This document shows positions 14,276-19,877 of a stretch of DNA of 19,877 nt, in pieces. Made by a program: the position numbers and the translations under genes. Source of the stretch: Sulfurovum sp. Lineage in GTDB: Bacteria > Campylobacterota > Campylobacteria > Campylobacterales > Sulfurovaceae. Where the stretch lies: contig WGDG01000237.1 in the NCBI GenBank assembly GCA_015493425.1, forward strand, positions 1 to 19,877, written 5' to 3'. Position 1 is the first letter of the stretch; every line of letters begins with the position of its first letter. Below the pieces are notes generated by a model that was given only the letters and a program-made list of their open reading frames with translations, was not told where the DNA came from and searched no databases.

Positions 14276-15559
14276 TTAATCTCCAAGATAGAGCTGCCTC
14301 GGTCTGGCAATTTTGGAAGAAGGGTCTTTTTTAAACTCTATCCACTGTGTGATCCATCCAACGGTTCTGCCTATGACAAAAACAGGTGTGAACATATTTT
14401 TTGGAATTTTCAGAGCCGTGAGGATAATGCCGGTATAAAAATCGATATTGGGGTAGAGATGACGGGAAACAAAATATTCATCATTGAGTGCAATCTCTTC
14501 AATCCTGCCTGCAATGTCCAAGAGCCTGGAGTCAAGACCGAGGGTTTCTTTGAGCTCATCCTGAAGTTTTTTCAGTACCTGTGCACGAGGATCAAAATTT
14601 TTATAAACGCGGTGTCCAAAGCCCATGAGTCTGAAATCATCATTGGGATCTTTGGCGCGTGCAATGAACGCATCCACATTCTCGACCGAGCCGATCATTT
14701 CCAGCTGTGCAATAACGGATTCGTTCGCACCACCGTGCGCACGCCCCCAGAGTGCGGCGATACCGGAAGAGATGGCCACGTAGGGATGCGCCCCGGTTGA
14801 TGCGACATTACGTACGACAGTCGTAGAAGCATTCTGTTCATGGTCTGCATGAAGTGTGAAAATAGTATCTAACGCCCTTACTTCTATTTCTTTAATTTCT
14901 TCATGTCCCAATGGACCAAGATGCATTTTCCCTCCAGGATAGGCTCTCATCATGGTCAGAAAATTTTTGGTAAAACTCAAATCAATATCGGGTTGGATAA
15001 AAGGAATACCGAGAGAGTGTCTGTAGGCAAAGGCAGCGAGGGTTGGCATTTTTGCAATGATACGGTGCGCCATCTCGTGATACTCGGTTTCATTGTTCAT
15101 ATCGAGGTGTTCCTGGTAAAAGGAGGCCAGTGCCGTTACCGATGCAGAGAGCGTTGCCATGGGGTGCGCATTGTCCGGGAATGCATTGAAAAGGTTACGC
15201 AGACCTTCATGCAGAAAAGCACGATGACGCAGTTCTAGATCAAAATTATGCAGTTCACTGATGCTCGGAAGGTGTTCGTTCAGCAGCAAAAAACAGGTTT
15301 CAAGGTAGGAATGTTCTTTAGCGAGTATTTCAATGGGAATACCTCGATAGCGTAACTCTCCTTTGGCACCATCAATGAAGGTGATCGTGGAGTTGCAGCT
15401 TGCGGTTGAGGTATAGCCGGGATCATAAGAGAATGTGCCGGTATCCTTAAAAAGGTTCCGGAAGTCTACAGCCGCAGGCCCCCGTGTTCCTTCAATAATA
15501 GGATATTCAACTTCTTTTCCGGTGCGGTTGTCAATAAGGGTGAATGTTTTTTTTTGCAT
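14276..15559 (-). CDS. gltA: Type II citrate synthase
   Basis: GltA condenses oxaloacetate and acetyl-CoA into citrate. From the ATG at 15559 (AGGAG 6 nt upstream) the protein is 427 residues, the same length as E. coli GltA. An upstream in-frame ATG at 15595 would add 12 residues across the ribosome site and is rejected. Expected active-site elements are LHADHEQNAST (236-246), GRAHGGANE with catalytic His275, GFGHRVYKNFDPRA with His316, and NIDFYTG with Asp373. The N-terminal beta-domain of the hexameric NADH-sensitive type is present. Many relatives run the reductive TCA cycle with ATP-citrate lyase, so this gene suggests an oxidative or mixed cycle. Confidence 0.97.
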   Translation of the reverse strand: MQKKTFTLIDNRTGKEVEYPIIEGTRGPAAVDFRNLFKDTGTFSYDPGYTSTASCNSTITFIDGAKGELRYRGIPIEILAKEHSYLETCFLLLNEHLPSISELHNFDLELRHRAFLHEGLRNLFNAFPDNAHPMATLSASVTALASFYQEHLDMNNETEYHEMAHRIIAKMPTLAAFAYRHSLGIPFIQPDIDLSFTKNFLTMMRAYPGGKMHLGPLGHEEIKEIEVRALDTIFTLHADHEQNASTTVVRNVASTGAHPYVAISSGIAALWGRAHGGANESVIAQLEMIGSVENVDAFIARAKDPNDDFRLMGFGHRVYKNFDPRAQVLKKLQDELKETLGLDSRLLDIAGRIEEIALNDEYFVSRHLYPNIDFYTGIILTALKIPKNMFTPVFVIGRTVGWITQWIEFKKDPSSKIARPRQLYLGD

Positions 15560-15597
15560 GATTAACTCCTCTAACAGTGAATTGCAAGAATACATAT

Positions 15598-15606
15598 ATC
15601 ATAGCA
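15598..15606 (-). promoter_or_regulatory. Predicted extended -10 promoter of gltA
   Basis: The minus strand reads TGCTATGAT ending at 15598, an extended -10 about 38 nt before the ATG. A GTTTC-GTGTT-GAAAC inverted repeat (15612-15626) lies directly upstream, near the spacer/-35 region, and could bind a regulator. Confidence 0.45.
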
Positions 15607-15694
15607 TACCTGTTTCGTGTTGAAACGGTGTGGAGTATTTTTTATATTGGAAAGTCCACAAAGAGTACACACTTCTATAGTATGATAACCGTGT

Positions 15695-15841
15695 GAAGGC
15701 AAGTGGTACCCCGCCTCCTCCCTTGAAATATTGGGGTGCTTTTGCCTTCTGGATGGTTTTTCATAAAAAGTATTACAGTGTGTATCTTTTTCCCCTTGCG
15801 CACGTTTATTTCTCCTTGTTTTTGAACCTGAAAAACCATCC
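15695..15841 (+). repeat. Two adjacent long inverted repeats upstream of the diguanylate cyclase gene
   Basis: Stem 1 pairs GAAGGCAA (15695-15702) with TTGCCTTC (15742-15749), with a nested ACCCC/GGGGT (15708-15712 and 15733-15737). Stem 2 pairs a perfect 13-nt arm, GGATGGTTTTTCA (15751-15763), with TGAAAAACCATCC (15829-15841). They may form an RNA leader structure or be a small mobile repeat. They match no riboswitch class I can recognise. Confidence 0.55.
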
Positions 15842-15902
15842 TCTCCTTCTAAAGAGAAAAAAGTGTAAGATATCTTTATTCTATTTTTTGCAAGGAGCAG
15901 AT

Positions 15903-16985
15903 ATGCTTTCCCAAACCATTTATTATCAGCAGGAGCGGAAATATGCGACCGACCGTTTTGTCGCGCTGGCTGTTTTGATGCTCGCAGCCTTTATTCTTTC
16001 GGGTATTACCAAAGGTATAGTCGCCGAAAACGCGCTGCTTTCAGGGTTTACGCTCTTGGTAGTGGTGCTTTTTTCTGTGGCTCATTTTTACTATATTTCT
16101 ACCTATCCAAGCAAATTTGTTGAAGTGCGTAAAACATTATTGTTGATTACCGATATTGGACTGTTAACCTTTTTTATTGCTCTTTTTGACAAAGACAGCC
16201 TTTATCTTCTGCCTCTGTATCTGTTGATTATCATACGCAGCGGTTTGAGTTTTGGCTCACTCTTCTTCAATATCAGTGTTTTTCTTTCCGCAGTGGCATG
16301 GTTTATCCTGTATACCTATTCGGAGTACTGGAAAACACACTATGACATACTGATTATGTTTGGTCTTACAACCATGCTTGTCGTTATTTTCTTTCAGCGC
16401 TTTATCCTTAGTCTTGACCGTGAGAATATGATGCTTACAGAAACACTCAATGAAGTGACCATCGATGCATCCAGTGATGAATTGACTGGGATTGCAAACA
16501 GAAAAGAATATAAAGATACCATGATGGAGTTGATTCATGAGAATGAGCCGTTTGCACTCCTTTTCATTGATCTTAACAAGTTCAAGGCCATCAACGATAC
16601 CCATGGACATCATGTCGGTGATGAGGTGCTTAAAGAGGTAGCCAGAAGACTTGTGGAAAATTGTGACGAAGAGGACTTCGTTGCACGTCTGGGTGGTGAT
16701 GAATTTGCCATCATCACCAAGCGAAAAAAGATGTATATGGACAAATTTATTGCCAAGCTTGAACGTAATGTCATCGGACGGCATAAAGTTGGCAGTATTA
16801 TCGTTCCTATTGAACTCAGCATCGGTATTGCCTACTTCCCGGATGATACCAAGACGGCAATGATGCTTGGAAAATATGCCGATGAAGCGATGTATGCTGC
16901 CAAGAAAGATGCTGATCGCTATCATTACTTCTATCATGAACTTTCTGCTGCACAGAAGGCACAGAACCTACAGGCAAAAAAGTAA
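15903..16985 (+). CDS. Membrane-bound diguanylate cyclase (GGDEF protein)
   Basis: The 360-residue protein probably makes cyclic di-GMP from two GTP. Residues 1 to about 170 hold roughly six membrane helices (near 18-37, 46-66, 78-95, 100-116, 120-138 and 148-168), a sensor region I cannot assign to a named MASE family. A short helix leads into the GGDEF domain (about 183-345). This shows DELTGIANRK, FIDLNKFKAINDTHGHHVGD and an intact GGDEF at 264-268, and ends with YADEAMYAAKKDADRYHYF. The inhibitory I-site RxxD expected five residues before the motif reads DEED (255-258), so product inhibition may be absent. The ATG at 15903 has AAGGAG 5 nt upstream; an in-frame extension to 15693 is rejected. 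Confidence 0.93.
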   Translation: MLSQTIYYQQERKYATDRFVALAVLMLAAFILSGITKGIVAENALLSGFTLLVVVLFSVAHFYYISTYPSKFVEVRKTLLLITDIGLLTFFIALFDKDSLYLLPLYLLIIIRSGLSFGSLFFNISVFLSAVAWFILYTYSEYWKTHYDILIMFGLTTMLVVIFFQRFILSLDRENMMLTETLNEVTIDASSDELTGIANRKEYKDTMMELIHENEPFALLFIDLNKFKAINDTHGHHVGDEVLKEVARRLVENCDEEDFVARLGGDEFAIITKRKKMYMDKFIAKLERNVIGRHKVGSIIVPIELSIGIAYFPDDTKTAMMLGKYADEAMYAAKKDADRYHYFYHELSAAQKAQNLQAKK

Positions 16986-16996
16986 ATTCTTCCCCT

Positions 16997-17018
16997 CACG
17001 CCTCTGCTTGAGGTGGTG
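16997..17018 (+). terminator. Possible terminator after the diguanylate cyclase gene
   Basis: CACGCCTC and GAGGTGGTG form an 8-bp stem with one wobble and one bulge over a 5-nt loop, 11 nt after the stop. The following tract (TGTATTTCCC) is only weakly T-rich. Confidence 0.4.
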
Positions 17019-17045
17019 TGTATTTCCCTAAAAGTAGATTTTGGC

Positions 17046-17051
17046 TATAAT
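17046..17051 (+). promoter_or_regulatory. Predicted -10 promoter of thrS-infC
   Basis: A perfect TATAAT lies 53 nt before the thrS start, giving a leader of about 47 nt. The T-run and TTTTGG upstream fit the loose upstream signal of this phylum; no TTGACA is seen. Confidence 0.55.
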
Positions 17052-17104
17052 AGCGTCATTTTTAAGGCACCTTCACGTGCAACTTTCATAGCAAAAGGGT
17101 TATT

Positions 17105-18919
17105 TTGAGCGAAAATGTAATTGGTTACATGGATGACCAGGGCAAGATTATCGATACACAGAGTGCAGGCGAAAACTGCAATGCTGCTCCTATAGAGTAT
17201 GACAACAGCGAAGAAGCACTGGAAATCATCCGGCACTCTACGGCACACTTGATGGCACAGGCGATCAAAGAGCTGTATCCTGATGCGCAGTTTTTTGTCG
17301 GTCCTGTCGTTGACGAAGGGTTCTACTATGACTTCCGTGTGAGCGAGAAGATCGGTGAAGAGGATTTGAAAAAAATCGAAAAGAAGATGAAAGAGCTCAT
17401 CAAGAAGAAGTACAAGATCGAAAAGTACGAGATCTCCAAAGATGAAGCACTTGAAAAGTTCGCCCATGATGACCTCAAGCAGGCAGTTCTGAAAAATATC
17501 CCCGATGAGACCGTGTCTATCTACAAGCAGGGCGACTTCGAAGACCTTTGCCGAGGTCCCCATGTACCGGCACTGCGTTTTCTGAACAACTTCAAGCTTA
17601 CGCGTGTGGCGGGAGCCTACCTTGGTGGAGATGAGAATGCGGAGATGCTGACCCGTATCTACGGGGTGGCCTTTGCGACCAAAGAGGCGCTCAAAGCCTA
17701 TATGACCATGCTTGAGGAAGCGAAGAAACGTGACCATCGTAAGATCGGTACTGAGATGGAACTTTTTATGTTCAACGAAGAGTCCGGTGCCGGACTGCCG
17801 TTCTGGATGCCTCAGGGTGCCAAACTGCGCTACAAACTGGAGCAGATTCTCCATAAAGCGCACCTCACACGCGGTTATGAGCCGGTACGCGGTCCTGAGA
17901 TCCTCAAGGCAGATATGTGGCGAACCTCCGGACATTATGCGTGTTACGGGGAGAATATGTATCTGACCGAGATCGATGGTCAGGAGTACGGTATCAAGCC
18001 GATGAACTGTATCGGGCATATTCAGATCTTCAAGCAGACACAGAAGTCCTACCGTGACCTGCCTCTGCGCTACTACGAGTACGGTGTGGTGCATCGCCAC
18101 GAGAAGTCCGGTGTTCTACACGGGCTGCTGCGTGTACGCGAGTTTACACAGGATGATGCACATATCTTCTGTACTCCCGAGCAGATCGCTTCTGAAGTGC
18201 TCGATGTCGTCTCTTTTGTTGATTCTGTCATGAAACTCTTTGGGTTTGAATACACCATGGAGATCGCTACCAAGCCCGAGAAGGCCATTGGGGATGATGC
18301 GGTATGGGAGACAGCGACACAGGGGCTCAAAGAGGCGCTGGAGGGTAACAACCTGCCATATACCATCGATGAGGGCGGCGGTGCCTTCTACGGTCCGAAG
18401 ATCGACATCAAAATCACTGACGCCATTGGGCGTAAATGGCAGTGCGGTACCATCCAGGTCGACTTCAACCTCCCTGAGCGTTTTGATGTGGAGTATGTTG
18501 CAGAAGACAACAGCCGTAAACGTCCTGTGATGCTCCACCGTGCTATTTTGGGAAGCTTTGAGCGGTTTATCGGTATTTTGACCGAGCACTATGCTGGAGA
18601 GTTCCCGTTCTTCATTGCACCGACTCAGGTGATCTTCGTGCCGATCTCTGATGCCCATGCTGATTACGCCTTTGCGCTTAAGAAAAAGCTGCGTATGCAG
18701 GGGATCGATGCGGAGGTGTATGACAAGAATGACTCTCTCAACAAGCGTATCAGAACGGCAGAGAAGAAGCGTGTGCCGTACGTTGTGATTGTTGGAGATG
18801 AAGAGGTGGCGAACAATACGGTGGCTATCCGTAACCGAAGAACCAGAGAACAATATAATCTTACACAAGACGAATTTATGGTAGAATTAACCAAACAACT
18901 TACAGAAGGAACAATTTGA
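17105..18919 (+). CDS. thrS: Threonyl-tRNA synthetase lacking a full TGS domain
   Basis: ThrS charges tRNA-Thr and edits mischarged serine. The start is TTG, supported by AAGGG 5 nt upstream; the next in-frame ATG is 8 codons in. The 604 residues carry only a short N-terminus (about 38 residues) where E. coli (642 residues) has the TGS domain. The editing domain is intact: HSTAHLMAQA with His44 and His48, and DLCRGPHV with Cys149 and His153. The catalytic core has the zinc ligands Cys302 and His353 and the motif 2 region RVREFTQDDAH. MLHRAILGS is motif 3, with a third zinc His. MNCIGH replaces the common MNCPGH. The anticodon-binding domain ends the protein. The stop overlaps infC by 4 nt. 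Confidence 0.97.
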   Translation: MSENVIGYMDDQGKIIDTQSAGENCNAAPIEYDNSEEALEIIRHSTAHLMAQAIKELYPDAQFFVGPVVDEGFYYDFRVSEKIGEEDLKKIEKKMKELIKKKYKIEKYEISKDEALEKFAHDDLKQAVLKNIPDETVSIYKQGDFEDLCRGPHVPALRFLNNFKLTRVAGAYLGGDENAEMLTRIYGVAFATKEALKAYMTMLEEAKKRDHRKIGTEMELFMFNEESGAGLPFWMPQGAKLRYKLEQILHKAHLTRGYEPVRGPEILKADMWRTSGHYACYGENMYLTEIDGQEYGIKPMNCIGHIQIFKQTQKSYRDLPLRYYEYGVVHRHEKSGVLHGLLRVREFTQDDAHIFCTPEQIASEVLDVVSFVDSVMKLFGFEYTMEIATKPEKAIGDDAVWETATQGLKEALEGNNLPYTIDEGGGAFYGPKIDIKITDAIGRKWQCGTIQVDFNLPERFDVEYVAEDNSRKRPVMLHRAILGSFERFIGILTEHYAGEFPFFIAPTQVIFVPISDAHADYAFALKKKLRMQGIDAEVYDKNDSLNKRIRTAEKKRVPYVVIVGDEEVANNTVAIRNRRTREQYNLTQDEFMVELTKQLTEGTI

Positions 18920-19467
18920 GTAGACAAAACGATAGAAACAACAGGGGTAGAAAGAAGCCTGACAGCACCATTATGAATGATGCCATCAGAGCAAGTGAGC
19001 TAAGAGTGTTGGGAGATGACGGCGAGCAGTTCGGCATCATTTCCAGAGATGAAGCACTGAAGATCGCAGAAGAGAAAGGATTGGATCTGGTGCTTGTATC
19101 ACCCGATGCCAAGCCCCCTGTTGCCAAGATCATGGACTACGGCAAGCATAAGTATCAGCTTGAGAAGAAGAAAAAAGAGGCAAGAAAGAATCAGAAGAAG
19201 ATCGAAGTTAAAGAGGTAAAATTCTCTTGCAAGATCGCTGAAAATGATATTGCCTACAAAGTGAAACATGCACGAGAATTTCTGGAACAGGGGAAACATG
19301 TTAAACTGCGCGTTTTCCTCCGCGGCCGTGAAATGGCCAATCCGGAGTGGGGGGTAGAAGTACTGAATCGCGTCTGGCCTATGCTTGAAGATATCGCACA
19401 GCTCGAAAGCCCGCCAAAGCAGGAAGGGCGTTACATCAACATGTACGTCACACCTTTGAAAAAGTAA
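18916..19467 (+). CDS. infC: Translation initiation factor IF-3
   Basis: IF-3 binds the 30S subunit, blocks premature 50S joining and rejects poor start codons. The 183-residue protein has the N-domain (about 19-85: MNDAIRASELRVLGDDGEQFGII, PPVAKIMDYGKHKY), a Lys-rich linker helix (about 83-97), and the C-domain (about 98-183: KEVKFSCKIAENDIAYKVKHA, LRVFLRGREM). It starts at TTG, overlapping the thrS stop as TTGA, with AAGGA 5 nt upstream inside thrS. Non-standard infC starts are known to allow autoregulation (AUU in E. coli), because IF-3 itself discriminates against them. The same control is plausible here. Coupling to thrS is conserved in many bacteria. Confidence 0.97.
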   Translation: MSRQNDRNNRGRKKPDSTIMNDAIRASELRVLGDDGEQFGIISRDEALKIAEEKGLDLVLVSPDAKPPVAKIMDYGKHKYQLEKKKKEARKNQKKIEVKEVKFSCKIAENDIAYKVKHAREFLEQGKHVKLRVFLRGREMANPEWGVEVLNRVWPMLEDIAQLESPPKQEGRYINMYVTPLKK

Positions 19468-19500
19468 TTTTCTCTATACTTCTCGACTGAAAGTTTTGTT

Positions 19501-19527
19501 ATCCCGCACGTGATGTGGGATCTTTGA
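19501..19527 (+). terminator. Hairpin after infC, probable terminator
   Basis: ATCCCGCA and TGTGGGAT (19501-19521) form an 8-bp stem with one G-T pair and a 5-nt loop, followed by CTTTGATTATTT. The arms closely resemble the second hairpin of the repeat at 13955-14031, so it may be a half-copy of that family used as a terminator. Confidence 0.5.
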
Positions 19528-19547
19528 TTATTTGACGTTCTTCTTCA

Positions 19548-19589
19548 TTTCTTTTTTTCTTTGTTCTCGTGACAAAGAAAAAAGAGAAA
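19548..19589. terminator. Long T/A-rich inverted repeat, possible bidirectional terminator
   Basis: A T/C-rich arm (19548-19563) pairs with an A/G-rich arm (19573-19589) around a 9-nt loop. The innermost 11 bp (TTTTTTCTTTG) are perfect and one extra base interrupts the rest. It lies between convergent infC and the HNH gene, and can offer a U tract in either direction. Confidence 0.5.
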
Positions 19590-19678
19590 CGAAGCAAAGA
19601 AAACACGATAACGCGTGATTTTTGTCATATTCCTTTGAGAAGCTATCACTATTTGGTTTACATTTTATATGTGCTTTT

Positions 19679-19700
19679 CCTCATTCCTCATTCCTCATTC
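19679..19700. repeat. Three tandem 7-nt units over the stop of the HNH gene
   Basis: The unit CTCATTC is repeated three times in succession. The minus-strand stop codon of the HNH gene falls within it, and copies lie on both sides of that stop. Losing one unit would leave the encoded C-terminus unchanged. Confidence 0.6.
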
Positions 19701-19877
19701 ACAGTGTAGTGCAGTTTCAGCCCCTCACTTGTCATCATAAATCCGGAAATAACGATCTTGCCTTCATGCACCATCTTGTGGTGTTTCTTGCACAGAGGAA
19801 TGAGGTTGTATTTGTGGTTTTTATGGAAGTGCTCAATGTGGCCGGTGTCGTTAGCCTGCTGCTGCTCGGCGATATGG
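19688..19877 (-). CDS. C-terminal HNH-type domain, probably of a MutS7-like mismatch-repair protein (5'-truncated)
   Basis: Only the last 62 residues are present; the gene continues beyond the right edge. They read HIAEQQQAND, then HFHKNHKYNLIPLCKKHH, then HEGKIVISGFMMTSEGLKLH. NLIPLCKKHH followed by H is the His/Asn/His core of an HNH nuclease with a metal-site cysteine. The EQ.AND.G.I.HFHKN opening and the ISGF.MTS.GL.LH ending recall the HNH tail of MutS7 proteins. I know these from Campylobacterota, some giant viruses and octocoral mitochondria. The MutS body itself is not visible, so a stand-alone HNH endonuclease remains possible. The stop TGA (19690-19688) sits in a short tandem repeat. 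Confidence 0.7.
   Translation of the reverse strand, partial: HIAEQQQANDTGHIEHFHKNHKYNLIPLCKKHHKMVHEGKIVISGFMMTSEGLKLHYTVNEE

Larger units (their letters stand above)
15560..15902. other. Divergent gltA/diguanylate cyclase intergenic region with a folded leader
   Basis: The gltA promoter and ribosome site occupy 15560-15630. The segment 15631-15690 shows nothing I can name. From 15695 to 15841 two large inverted repeats lie end to end, and a T-rich stretch then leads to the AAGGAG (15892-15897) of the cyclase gene. An open frame from 15693 runs in phase into the cyclase gene but lacks a credible start. Confidence 0.6.

Noticed and set aside
15612..15626. GTTTC-GTGTT-GAAAC as a parS variant
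   Set aside because: The spacing between arms is wrong and CACGTG is absent. It was kept only as a possible operator near the gltA promoter.
15695..15841. Cyclic di-GMP (GEMM) riboswitch before the cyclase gene
   Set aside because: The conserved GEMM core and tetraloop-receptor arrangement could not be found; the fold is a simple pair of inverted repeats.
15693..15902. 70-codon in-frame N-terminal extension of the diguanylate cyclase
   Set aside because: It runs through the inverted repeats, has no good ribosome site, and the ATG at 15903 has an excellent AAGGAG.
17069..17084. CACGTG palindrome before thrS as a fourth parS
   Set aside because: Only about 11 of 16 bases match the consensus, against 15-16 at the three accepted sites.
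1..19877. CRISPR array, tRNA, rRNA, IS element or defence cluster
   Set aside because: No regularly spaced repeats, cloverleaf sequences, transposase motifs or defence-type domains were recognised on either strand.

Overview
The window reads as a chromosomal segment of a Campylobacterota (Epsilonproteobacteria) bacterium, probably a free-living Sulfurovum/Sulfurimonas-like type. The reasons are: a threonyl-tRNA synthetase without a full TGS domain; a class Ia NrdA with a long insertion between two active-site cysteines; an RNase J with a long Asn/Arg-rich N-terminus encoded just after ksgA and near kpsF (an order I recall from Helicobacter and Campylobacter); and, at the right edge, a C-terminal HNH domain of the kind I associate with MutS7 proteins. 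The genus is inference; there is no rRNA in the window.

Left block, minus strand (about 1-5358): rsmA/ksgA, rnj, kpsF, rluB and rarA (cut by the window edge). The first four act in rRNA/RNA maturation and cell-surface sugar synthesis, the last in replication-fork maintenance. rsmA and rnj overlap by 68 nt; rluB and rarA overlap by 4 nt. Central-left block, plus strand (5463-8723): hisF, a nucleoside-phosphorylase-like gene, a membrane cold-shock/Excalibur fusion, rlmN and a 33-residue membrane protein too short for usual gene calling, all tightly packed. Next come a minus-strand RluA-family pseudouridine synthase (8946-9893) and, divergent from it, purB (9961-11292). nrdA (11544-13913) follows and converges on gltA (minus, 14276-15559). 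Divergent from gltA are a membrane diguanylate cyclase (15903-16985) and the translation pair thrS-infC (17105-19467). A truncated HNH gene enters from the right edge on the minus strand.

Most genes are housekeeping. The unusual material is in short DNA signals. Three matches to the bacterial ParB-binding site parS (one perfect, two 15/16) lie inside coding sequence within 3.3 kb. This suggests the segment belongs to the chromosome's segregation centre. Two REPIN-like elements with GTAG heads sit exactly at the two convergent gene junctions. A separate dRS3-like palindromic element follows nrdA, and a strongly folded leader of about 150 nt precedes the diguanylate cyclase gene. The most unusual protein is the cold-shock/membrane/tandem-repeat/Excalibur fusion. 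I saw no CRISPR array, tRNA, rRNA, insertion-sequence transposase or defence island.
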